Shown here piece after piece: positions 17,635 to 27,242 of a DNA stretch of 64,000 nt. Origin of the DNA: Rhodospirillaceae bacterium. Lineage in GTDB: Bacteria; Pseudomonadota; Alphaproteobacteria; Thalassobaculales; Thalassobaculaceae. The notes beneath the pieces were generated by a model. The model saw nothing but the letters and a program-made list of their open reading frames with translations, did no database searches and was not told where the DNA came from. Both the position numbers and the translations under genes were made by a program. The stretch spans positions 1 through 64,000 of the forward strand of contig JAGYJX010000031.1 in assembly GCA_018401495.1 (NCBI GenBank), written 5' to 3'. The stretch's first letter is position 1; each line of letters opens with the position of its first letter.

Positions 17635-19548
17635 CTATTCCGCCGCGTCCCGAAGCCTGTCGCCGGTGCCCGTGCCACCGGCACCCGCCCCCAGGATCGC
17701 GATCACCGTATCGCGATCAAGGGTCTCCCTGGCCTCCAGGGTCTCGATCAATCGGGCAATCGCCGGCCTGTTCCCTTCGACGACGGCGATCGCCCTGGCC
17801 TCGGCCTCGTGCAGCAGCCGGCGAACCTCGACGTCGACCTCGTGGGCGGTCACGTCGCTGAACTCGCGCGGCTGCGCCATCTCGCGTCCCAGGAACGGGT
17901 GCTCGTCGCTCTGCCGCAGGTCGACGGGGCCGAGGCGCTCGGACATGCCCCAGCGCGACACCATCGCCCGCGCCAGCCGGGTCGCCTGCCGGATGTCGTC
18001 ATCGGCCCCCGAGCTGACGTCGCCGATGATGGCCCGCTCGGCGGCGCGTCCGCCGAGCAGCACGGCCAGGCGATCGCCGAGCGTCGGCTGCGAGAGGGTG
18101 TAGCGTTCCTCTTCCGGGATCATGTGGGTGCCGCCGAGCGCCCGGCCGCGCGGGATGATGGTGACCTTGTAGACCGGATCGGCGTTCGGCAGGGCGTGAG
18201 CGACGGCGGTGTGGCCGGCCTCGTGCACCGCCAGGCGGTGCTTCTCGTCGGGCCGGATGGTGAGCTTGCGCTCCATCCCCATCATCACACGGTCGCGGGC
18301 GGCGTCGACGTGACGCATGGCGACGCTCGTCCCACCTTCGCGGGCGCAGGCGATGGCAGCCTCGTTCGTCAGGTTCTTCAGGTCGGCGCCGGAGAAGCCG
18401 GGGGTGCCGGCGGCGATCACGCCGAGATCGACGTCGGCGGCGAGCGGCTTGTTGCGGACGTGGACCTTCAGGATCGCCTCGCGCGCCGCCCGGTCCGGCA
18501 GGTCGAGCGTCACGTGCCGGTCGAACCGCCCTGGGCGCAGCAGCGCCGGGTCGAGGACGTCGGGCCGGTTGGTCGCGGCCAGCACGATGACCGCCTCGTG
18601 GCCCTCGAAACCGTCCATCTCCGACAGGATCTGGTTCAGGGTCTGCTCGCGCTCGTCATGGCCCCCGCCGAAGCCGGCGCCGCGCACGCGGCCGATCGCG
18701 TCGAGCTCGTCGATGAACAGGATCGACGGCGCCCGCTGCTTGGCTTCGTCGAACATCGCGCGCACCCGGCTGGCACCGACGCCGACGAACATCTCGATGA
18801 ACTCCGAGGCCGAGATGTTGAAGAACGGCACCCCGGCCTCGCCGGCCAGCGCCCGCGCCATCAACGTCTTGCCGGTGCCCGGAGGCCCCATGAGCAGCAC
18901 GCCGCGCGGCGGCTCGGCGCCGAGCCTTCGGTAGCGCTCCGGGTCACGCAGGAACTCCACAAGTTCGGCCACTTCCCGCTTGGCGTTGTCCTGGCCGGCG
19001 ACGTCCGCGAACGTCACCGGCTTGGACGGGACCTCCTCGCGGGTGGCTCGGCCCTTCAGGAACGCCTCGACGCCGCCGCCACCCAGACCACCCCCTAAGC
19101 CGCCGCCGGTGAGGCCCCGCGACATCCGGGTCCAGAAGAACGCGTAGATCCCGATGAACAGCAGCCAGGGCAGCACCGACACCAGCCAGTCGCGGCCGCC
19201 GGACGGCAGCGCCGTGGTCACGACATCGCGCTCCTCCAGGAGCGCCAGCAGGTCGGGGTCGCCGAAGGGGGGCAGCAGGGTGGTCACCGCGACGGTCGCG
19301 ACGCCCGGCCGGACCTCCCACGGCGCGTCGAGGATCGCGGCGATCTCGTCGTCGCGAAGCGTCACGGCGCCGACCCGGCCCTCCGCGACCAGCTTCTTGA
19401 ACGCCGAGTAGGCAATCGGCGCGCCATCGGCCGGCTGCGATGCCTGACGCGACGCCAGCCAGAACGGCAGCAGGAGGCCCGCCGCCACCAGCACGATCCA
19501 GATCCAGCGTCGTTCCACCGCCACCGTCCCGCCATCATCGCGGGACAC
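17635..19548 (-). CDS. ftsH: ATP-dependent zinc metalloprotease FtsH
   Basis: This 637-residue protein is an inner-membrane AAA+ protease. It has one membrane helix at about residues 14-31, a short periplasmic domain, a second helix (WLVSVLPWLLFIGIYAFFW), and a glycine-rich linker. The AAA domain shows Walker A GPPGTGKT near residue 220, Walker B SILFIDELDAIG and the second-region arginines. The zinc site HEAGH is near residue 442. It degrades misfolded membrane and regulatory proteins. Because it heads an operon with cbpA-cbpM rather than lying next to tilS as housekeeping ftsH usually does, it may be a second, stress-related paralogue; that is inference. Confidence 0.95.
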   Translation of the reverse strand: MSRDDGGTVAVERRWIWIVLVAAGLLLPFWLASRQASQPADGAPIAYSAFKKLVAEGRVGAVTLRDDEIAAILDAPWEVRPGVATVAVTTLLPPFGDPDLLALLEERDVVTTALPSGGRDWLVSVLPWLLFIGIYAFFWTRMSRGLTGGGLGGGLGGGGVEAFLKGRATREEVPSKPVTFADVAGQDNAKREVAELVEFLRDPERYRRLGAEPPRGVLLMGPPGTGKTLMARALAGEAGVPFFNISASEFIEMFVGVGASRVRAMFDEAKQRAPSILFIDELDAIGRVRGAGFGGGHDEREQTLNQILSEMDGFEGHEAVIVLAATNRPDVLDPALLRPGRFDRHVTLDLPDRAAREAILKVHVRNKPLAADVDLGVIAAGTPGFSGADLKNLTNEAAIACAREGGTSVAMRHVDAARDRVMMGMERKLTIRPDEKHRLAVHEAGHTAVAHALPNADPVYKVTIIPRGRALGGTHMIPEEERYTLSQPTLGDRLAVLLGGRAAERAIIGDVSSGADDDIRQATRLARAMVSRWGMSERLGPVDLRQSDEHPFLGREMAQPREFSDVTAHEVDVEVRRLLHEAEARAIAVVEGNRPAIARLIETLEARETLDRDTVIAILGAGAGGTGTGDRLRDAAE

Positions 19549-19592
19549 CGGATCCCGCTACTTTCCTCTAACCCGGCGCGGGTCGGCCAGCC

Positions 19593-19606
19593 TTGACCTG
19601 GGTCAA
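19593..19606. promoter_or_regulatory. FNR/FixK-like palindrome upstream of ftsH
   Basis: TTGAC-CTGG-GTCAA is a perfect 5+5 bp palindrome fitting the FixK/DNR form of the CRP-FNR consensus. It is 45 bp before the ftsH start and 87 bp before the divergent HPt gene. On the minus strand a weak TTAGAG hexamer lies where a class II promoter would place its -10. Control of either gene is inferred. Confidence 0.5.
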
Positions 19607-19692
19607 CCGCTGGGACCCCACAGCGTTAACGGATCATTCACGCCATCCTCCGCATTCTCCCGGCAGATGGGCAACGGGTGGGAGTGACTGGG

Positions 19693-20469
19693 ATGGCGAT
19701 TGCCGACGACATCGTCAACCGGCTGATGGGCGAATTCCTCGACGACGCGACGGACCGGCTCGCCCGGGCGCAGCTGGCGTTGAACGGGCTCGCCAACCGC
19801 CCGAAGGACCCTCGCCCGTTGCTGCTGGACCTGGCGCGCGAGATCCACCACCTCAAGGGATCGGGCAAGACCTTCGGGTTTCCGACGATTTCGCTGGTCG
19901 CCGACCGCTTCGAGGAGTTCCTGGAGGCCTCGGTCGAAGCGAAGCCCCTTCCGGTGGTCGAGTTGCAGCGCTTCGCCGACGCGTTGGCCGAGATCGTCGA
20001 GGGCGGTCGCAACCCGGACCCCGACCGCACCGCCGCCATCCTGCGCGGCCTGCCGGCCTCGTTCGACTTCGACCCGAATTCGGTGATCGGCAAGCCGGGC
20101 CGCGCGCTGGTGGTGACCCGGGCGCGGACCCTCGGCCACATGCTCGCCCGCGAGCTCGCCAACTGCGGCTATCGGGCCCAGACCGCGTCGGACCCGTTCG
20201 AGGCCATCCGCTTCGCGGTCGCCGAGAAGCCCGACGTGGTGCTGTCCTCGGCGGTCCTCGACGGCATGGCCGGGATAGACCTGCTGCGGGCGCTTCGGGC
20301 GATGCGGCCGACCGAGGCCCTGCCGGTCGCGGTGGTCACGTCGTTCGAGGCCGGCCACCCGGAGCTGTCCGGGCTTCCGAAGGACGCCGCCATCATCCGT
20401 CTCGGCAAGACCCTTGCCGACGACCTCGCCCGGGTCCTGACCGAAGCGGGCGAAGCTTCCCGCACCTGA
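19693..20469 (+). CDS. HPt domain protein with degenerate receiver domain
   Basis: This 258-residue protein has an N-terminal histidine phosphotransfer domain with REIHHLKGSGKTFGF, where H52 sits at the phosphoacceptor position. The C-terminal half has the fold pattern of a response-regulator receiver (ALVVTRARTLGHMLARELA; AVVTSF; IIRLGK), but the acidic pair is gone (VVTR) and the phosphoacceptor aspartate is serine (PDVVLSSAVLDGMAG). It therefore looks like an HPt fused to a pseudoreceiver. It could relay phosphate in a multi-step system while the pseudoreceiver mediates binding. ATG 19693 follows GGGAGTG; a GTG at 19678 is the alternative. Confidence 0.8.
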   Translation: MAIADDIVNRLMGEFLDDATDRLARAQLALNGLANRPKDPRPLLLDLAREIHHLKGSGKTFGFPTISLVADRFEEFLEASVEAKPLPVVELQRFADALAEIVEGGRNPDPDRTAAILRGLPASFDFDPNSVIGKPGRALVVTRARTLGHMLARELANCGYRAQTASDPFEAIRFAVAEKPDVVLSSAVLDGMAGIDLLRALRAMRPTEALPVAVVTSFEAGHPELSGLPKDAAIIRLGKTLADDLARVLTEAGEASRT

Positions 20470-20499
20470 CCGGGTGCGGGACGATCGGACACGGGCCGG

Positions 20500-20502
<3 letters not shown>
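20467..20502. terminator. Hairpin spanning the convergent stops of the HPt gene and pckA
   Basis: TGACCGG (20467-20473) pairs with CCGGTCA (20496-20502). The left arm contains the stop codon of the HPt gene and the right arm contains the stop of pckA on the other strand. A 22-nt loop lies between. It is a plausible two-way terminator, although no T-run follows. Confidence 0.4.
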
Positions 20503-22103
<1,601 letters not shown>

Positions 22104-22274
22104 GCTGCTTCCTCCACCCTCGCGCGGCCGTGTTTGCCCGGCCGGATGACGCTCAATCTGGATAGGGGACCCGTCCCCGGATGGCAACGCCTGACATTGC
22201 CGGGCGTTGCAGACGCACCCGATGCCCCGGGCGATGCGACCTTCGGTCGCGCCCGGTTCCGAGCCGGTGCAGCG

Positions 22275-23474
22275 TCAGACCGGGGTCCGCAACACGGCGA
22301 CGCCCGGCAGGTCCTTGCCTTCGAGCCACTCAAGGAACGCGCCGCCGGCGGTCGACACGTAGGAAAACCGCTCCAGCACCCCGGCGTGGGCCAGCGCCGC
22401 CACGGTGTCGCCGCCGCCGGCGACGGTCAGCAGGCGACCCTGGTCGGTCAGTTCCGCAGCCGCCCGAGCCAGCGCCGAGGTTCCAGCGTCGAACGGCGCG
22501 GTCTCGAACGCCCCGAGCGGCCCGTTCCAGACGAGAGTCCGGCAACCGGCGAGTCGGTCGGCAATCATCGCCACCGTCTCCGGCCCGACGTCCAGGATCA
22601 TCGCGTCCGCCGGCACCGCGTCGACGGCGACCAACGATGTGGCGACGCCCGGGGCGAGTTCGGCGGCAACCACCGCGTCGACCGCCAACAGCACCTCGCA
22701 GCCCTTCGCCTCGGCCTTGCCGAGGATCGAGCGCGCGGTGCCGGCGAGGTCGCGCTCGGCCAGCGACGCCCCGATCTCGACGCCCTTGGCGAACAGGAAG
22801 GTGTTGGCCATGCCGCCGCCGATCGCCAGCACGTCCACCCGCTCCACCAGATTGCCCAGCAGGTCCAGCTTCGAGGAAACCTTGGATCCGCCGACCACGG
22901 CCGCGACCGGGCGCGTCGGCGACTCAAGCGCCCGCCCGAGCGCGTCCAGCTCGGCCTGCATCGCCCGGCCGGCGTAGGCCGGGCGGCGCCGCGCCACACC
23001 GTCGATCGAGGCGTGCGCCCGGTGGGCGGCCGAGAAGGCGTCGTCGACATAGAGATCGCAGAGCTCGGCGAGGGCGTCGGCGAACGCCGGGTCGTTCGCC
23101 TCCTCGCCGGCGTGGAAGCGCAGATTCTCCAGCAGCGCCACGTCACCGTCGGCCAGAGCGTCGACGACCGCCGCCGCCGTCGGCCCGACGCAGTCCGTGG
23201 CGAACGCCACCGGCCGTTGCACCGCTGCCGCGAGCGGCTCGACCAGCGGCGCCAGCGACAGCGACGGGTCTGCCTTGCCTTTGGGCCTGCCGTAGTGGGA
23301 GATCACGATCACTCGGGCGCCCTTGTCGGCGAGTTCCACCACGGTGGGGGCGGCTCGTTCGATCCGGGTGGCGTCGGTCACCCGGCCGTCCTTCATCGGG
23401 ACGTTGAGGTCGAGCCGAACCAGCACCCGCCGGCCGGAGACTTCTACCTGGTCAAGCGTCCTGAACGCCGTCAT
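22275..23474 (-). CDS. pgk: Phosphoglycerate kinase
   Basis: This 399-residue cytoplasmic enzyme interconverts 1,3-bisphosphoglycerate and 3-phosphoglycerate with ADP/ATP. Family motifs are present in order: VLVRLDLNVPMKDGRVTD, the SHYGRPKGK loop, LLENLRFHAGEE, VVGGSKVSSKLDLL, GGGMANTFLFA, WNGPLGAFE and the C-terminal VAGGGDTVAALAHAG. The length is standard. The usual gap gene is not adjacent. The gene shares direction with pckA, putting two central-carbon genes in a row. Confidence 0.96.
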   Translation of the reverse strand: MTAFRTLDQVEVSGRRVLVRLDLNVPMKDGRVTDATRIERAAPTVVELADKGARVIVISHYGRPKGKADPSLSLAPLVEPLAAAVQRPVAFATDCVGPTAAAVVDALADGDVALLENLRFHAGEEANDPAFADALAELCDLYVDDAFSAAHRAHASIDGVARRRPAYAGRAMQAELDALGRALESPTRPVAAVVGGSKVSSKLDLLGNLVERVDVLAIGGGMANTFLFAKGVEIGASLAERDLAGTARSILGKAEAKGCEVLLAVDAVVAAELAPGVATSLVAVDAVPADAMILDVGPETVAMIADRLAGCRTLVWNGPLGAFETAPFDAGTSALARAAAELTDQGRLLTVAGGGDTVAALAHAGVLERFSYVSTAGGAFLEWLEGKDLPGVAVLRTPV

Positions 23475-23642
23475 GGCCGCGACTCCCGGGCTCGTCTCGA
23501 TGACGCCGGGATGTGCCACACCACCGGACGGCGGGCAAGAGGCGGGGATGCCGGACGGGGCCATTGCGCATTCTCCTGAACGTGACGACGAGCCCTTGAG
23601 ACGAGCCCTTGACCCGACCGCGCGCAACCCCACGCTATTCCC

Positions 23643-24728
23643 ATGATCCGAACCCGTCCCGCGATCGTCGGTTCCACCGTGGCGGCTGCCGCCTACGGCG
23701 CCGCCCAGGCCGCCCGTATCGCCTGGTACCTCGGCCACTACGCCGCCACCCGCCGCTGGCTGGCACGGGTCGAGGACTCGCCACGCCCCGGTCTGCGAGC
23801 CCGGCTCGCCGGCGCCGGAATCCACTCGGCGCTGGCGGCGCGGGCGCTCGCGCTGCTGGCCCGCGACCTCGGCGACATCCAGGACGGCGTCTATCCACCG
23901 CCCCCGGGGCTGCTCCCGAGGCCGGTCGGCGCGGTAGCCGAGGCGGCGCGGTACTGGCGCGACCTGCCGCGGGTGGCGTTGCGCCGACGCCGCCGCCGCG
24001 GCCGGCCCGCGGGCGAGGCCGTGCCGCCGCCGGTCGTTCCGGGTTTCCCGGAGTACTACCTGCAGAGCTTTCACGACCAGTCCGGCGGTTGGCTGACCCC
24101 GGACTCCGCCGCGCTGTACGACACCCAGGTCGAGATCCTGTTCGGCGGCCTCGCCGACGCCATGCGGCGCCGCGCCCTGCCGCCGATCGGCCGCTGGCTG
24201 GCGAACCATGGCACCCCGGATGGTACCGGCGTGCGCCTGCTCGATCTCGGGACCGGGACAGGGGCTCTGCCGCTGGCGGCGGCGGCGGCGTTTCCCGGGC
24301 TCGACCTGCACGCGCTCGATCTGTCCCCGGCCTATCTCGACCGGGCGCGGCGCCGGCTCGCCGGGGTGCCCGTGGCCTGGCACGGCGCCGCGGCCGAGGC
24401 CATCCCGCTGCCCGACGCGTCGGTGGACATCGTCACGGCGGTCTACCTGCTCCACGAACTGCCGCCCGGGGTCCGCCGCTCGGTGCTGGGCGAGGCCGCG
24501 CGGGTGCTGCGTCCGGGCGGACGGCTGGTGGTGGTGGATGCCATGCAGCTCGGCGACGCGCCGGCCCTGGATCCGGTGCTGCGCGGCTTTCCCGAGCACT
24601 TCCACGAGCCGTACTTCCGGGACTGGATCAGCGCCGACGTGCCGGAACTGCTGCGCGCCGCCGGGTTCGTCCCGGCCGGGACCGAGGCGGCCTATCTCTC
24701 GACGGCGTGGACGGCGGACCGGCGCTAA
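23643..24728 (+). CDS. Class I SAM-dependent methyltransferase
   Basis: This 361-residue protein has an N-terminal helical region of about 180 residues followed by a methyltransferase core: VRLLDLGTGTGALPLAAAAA (SAM motif I), an acidic LHALDLSP strand, and the post-motif LRPGGRLVVVDAMQ. The last part resembles ubiE/Methyltransf_11 enzymes. Substrate unknown; the alanine-rich N-terminal helix could associate with membrane. It is divergent from pgk across 168 bp and convergent with the small metal-binding gene. Confidence 0.8.
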   Translation: MIRTRPAIVGSTVAAAAYGAAQAARIAWYLGHYAATRRWLARVEDSPRPGLRARLAGAGIHSALAARALALLARDLGDIQDGVYPPPPGLLPRPVGAVAEAARYWRDLPRVALRRRRRRGRPAGEAVPPPVVPGFPEYYLQSFHDQSGGWLTPDSAALYDTQVEILFGGLADAMRRRALPPIGRWLANHGTPDGTGVRLLDLGTGTGALPLAAAAAFPGLDLHALDLSPAYLDRARRRLAGVPVAWHGAAAEAIPLPDASVDIVTAVYLLHELPPGVRRSVLGEAARVLRPGGRLVVVDAMQLGDAPALDPVLRGFPEHFHEPYFRDWISADVPELLRAAGFVPAGTEAAYLSTAWTADRR

Positions 24729-24735
24729 GGGCCGC

Positions 24736-24969
24736 CTACGCCCGGTCGCGCAGGGCGGTGGAGCCTTCATGGGCCGCGCAATTGGCGCAGCAGTAGATGG
24801 CTCCAGCCTCCTCGACCCCGTGACCGATGATCCGGCAGTCGCAGTGCGCGCACCGCGGCGCCATCGCGTGGATCGCGCATTCGAAGCTGTCGAAGGTCAT
24901 GGTCCGGCCGTCGCTGGTGACCTGGAAGGCCTTGTCGTAGTCGTTTCCGCACACGTCGCAATGGGCCAT
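24736..24969 (-). CDS. Small metallothionein-like zinc-binding protein
   Basis: This 77-residue protein contains ten cysteines. The N-terminal half has CDVCGNDYDKAF followed by FDSFECAIH, a zinc-finger-like C-x2-C/C-x2-H arrangement. The C-terminal half has CAHCDCRIIGHGVEEAGAIY and then CCANCAAHEG, closely resembling the C-x-H-C-x-C ... YC ... CA pattern of SmtA-type bacterial metallothioneins. It probably binds zinc or related metals in the cytoplasm. The start is followed closely by the first cysteine pair and preceded by GGGAGGAAG. No metal regulator is adjacent. Confidence 0.72.
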   Translation of the reverse strand: MAHCDVCGNDYDKAFQVTSDGRTMTFDSFECAIHAMAPRCAHCDCRIIGHGVEEAGAIYCCANCAAHEGSTALRDRA

Positions 24970-25046
24970 GGCTTCCTCCCTGCTGGCCGATCGCCGGCGG
25001 GCGCCGCCGACGGTTCGAAACAGGCGGATGGAAGACTTGTTCCCGC

Positions 25047-26218
25047 CTACCGATACGGGTCGGCGGCGTCGCGCAGGCCGTCGCCGAAGAAGTTGAAGGC
25101 CAGCACCACCAGGATCACCGGGATCACCGGCGTCATGATCCAGGGGTACAGCTCGACGGCGTTGATGTTCTGGGCTTCAGTCAGCAGCACCCCCAGGAGG
25201 TGATCGGCGGCCTGAGACCGAGCCCGAGGAAGCTGAGCGCGGTCTCGCCGAGGATCATGGTCGGGATCGACAGTGTCGCCGAGGCGATCAGGTGGCTCAT
25301 GAAGCTCGGCAGCAGATGGCGGCCGATGATCCGCGTCGGCTTGGCCCCCATCAGTTCGGCGGCGACGCAGAAATCCTCCTCGCGCAGCGCCAGCAGCTTG
25401 GAGCGCACCGCCCGGGCGAGACCCGTCCAGTCCAGCAGGCCGAGGATCAGGGTGATGCCGAAGTAGATGACGATCGGACTCCAGGTCACCGGCAGCGCCG
25501 CCGACAGCGCCATCCACAGCGGCAGCTCCGGGAACGACCGGATGACCTCGATCACCCGCTGGATCAGCGAATCGATCCATCCGCCGTAGTAGCCGGCGAC
25601 GCCGCCGATCACGATGCCGAGCACGAAGCTGACGACGATGCCGATCAGGCCCACGGTCAGCGAGATCCGGGTCCCGTAGACGATGCGCGAGAACATGTCG
25701 CGGCCGAGCCGGTCGGTCCCGAGGAGGAACAGCGTGCCGCCCTCGGCCGGGCAGACCAGGTGGAGGTCGGCCCGGAACATTCCCCAGAACTCGTAGGGAT
25801 CGCCCGAGCACAGGAAGCGCAGCTTCTGCGGCCGGTCCGGGTTGGGCGTGTACTCGCGCTTCAGGGTGCGCAGGTCGAGCTGGTAGTCGAGCCCAAGCAC
25901 GTAGGGCCCGACGAACCGGCCGTCCTGGAAGAAGTGCACGGTCTGCGGCGGCGCGTAGATGTGTTCGGTGTGACGGGTGGTCAGGCCGTACGGCGCGATC
26001 AGCTCGGAGATCAGGACCGAGGCGTACAGCAGCGCCAGGAAACCCCCGGAGATCACCGCCAGGCGGTGGCGGCGCAGCTTCCACCACATCATCCGCCACT
26101 GCGACGCCATGTAATAGCGTTCCTGCTGGGCGGTCAGGGTCTCGTCGGCGGCCGGGTTGAACGGCGACCGGTCGACGAAGTGGCGGGCGCGCGGCCGCGG
26201 CGAGGATCCGGGGCTCAT
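25047..26218 (-). CDS. Oligopeptide-family ABC transporter permease (OppC-type), frameshifted near 25190
   Basis: The product, about 390 residues, is the second membrane subunit of a type I ABC importer. It has an N-terminal cytoplasmic extension, a first helix (VISGGFLALLYASVLIS), an unusually long loop before the conserved GTDRLGRDMFSRIVYGTRIS segment, and the coupling-helix region ELMGAKPTRIIGRHLLPS. The frame breaks after ITSWG in a run of five G bases where six are needed; restoring one base continues VLLTEAQNINAVELYPW to DGLRDAADPYR. It is the last gene of an 11-gene run and its ATG overlaps the preceding stop by 4 nt. Confidence 0.88.
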
Positions 26219-27213
26219 CGGCCGGTCCCGGCGCCGAGGCGAATGCGCGGGTCGAGCCAGGCCAGCGCCAGGTCCGACAGCAGCATGCCGAAGACGGTCA
26301 GCACCGCCAGGAACATCAGGAACGACCCGGCGAGATACATGTCCTGGCTCTGCAGCGCGGTGATCAGCATCGGTCCGGTGGTCGGCAGCGACAGCACCAT
26401 CGCCACCACCGCCGAGCCCGAGACCACCTGCGGCAGCATGTTGCCGATGTCGGCGATGAACGGGTTCAGGGACATCCGCAGCGGGTACTTCAGCAGCGCG
26501 CGCATCGGCGGCAACCCCTTGGCGCGGGCGGTGACGACATACTGCTTCTGCAACTCGTCCAGCAGGTTGGCCCGCAGCCGGCGGATCATCGCGGCGGTCC
26601 CGGAGGTGCCGATCACGACCACCGGCACCCACAAATGCTCCAGCACCGACAGGATCTTGCCCCAGGTCCAGGGCTGGTCGATGTAGGACGGGTCCATCAG
26701 CCCGCCGATCGAGGTCCCGAACCACAGATTGGTGAAGTACAGCAGGATCAGCGCCAGCAGGAAGTTGGGCGTCGCCAGCCCGATGAAGCCGATCAGCGTC
26801 AGCCCGTAATCGCCCCAGCTGTACTGATGGGTGGCGGAGTAGATCGCGATCGGGAACGACACCAGGTAGATGAACAGGATCGTGCCGAAATTCAGCACGA
26901 TGGTCAGCATCAACCGGTCCCCGACCACGTCGGCGACCGGCAGCTGATACTGGAAGCTGTAGCCGAAATCACCGCGCAGCATGCCGACGGCCCAAACCAG
27001 GTACTGCTGCCACAGCGGCCGGTCGAGACCGTATTGCTCACGCAGCGCGGCGATCTTGGCGACGTCGACGTTCTCGCCCTGGCTCTCCATCTCGGCGATC
27101 AGGGTCGAGAGGTAGTCGCCCGGCGGCAGCTGGATGATGATGAAGGTGATGACGCTGACGGCGATCAGCGTCGGGATCATGACCAGCAGGCGGCGCACGA
27201 GGTAGTCGAGCAT
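26215..27213 (-). CDS. Oligopeptide-family ABC transporter permease (OppB-type)
   Basis: This 332-residue membrane protein starts MLDYLVRRLLVMIPTLIAVS, the classic DppB/OppB opening, and has six helices with the loop ARAKGLPPMRALLKYPLR that contacts the ATPase. The periplasmic loop contains EQYGLDRPLWQQYLVWAVG. Together with the OppC-type subunit it forms the channel of a peptide/oligosaccharide/nickel-family importer. It starts 29 nt after the binding-protein gene and overlaps the next gene by 4 nt (ATGA). Confidence 0.92.
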   Translation of the reverse strand: MLDYLVRRLLVMIPTLIAVSVITFIIIQLPPGDYLSTLIAEMESQGENVDVAKIAALREQYGLDRPLWQQYLVWAVGMLRGDFGYSFQYQLPVADVVGDRLMLTIVLNFGTILFIYLVSFPIAIYSATHQYSWGDYGLTLIGFIGLATPNFLLALILLYFTNLWFGTSIGGLMDPSYIDQPWTWGKILSVLEHLWVPVVVIGTSGTAAMIRRLRANLLDELQKQYVVTARAKGLPPMRALLKYPLRMSLNPFIADIGNMLPQVVSGSAVVAMVLSLPTTGPMLITALQSQDMYLAGSFLMFLAVLTVFGMLLSDLALAWLDPRIRLGAGTGR

Positions 27214-27242
27214 CCGCTAGCTCCGGTTCCGGACGGCGGCGG

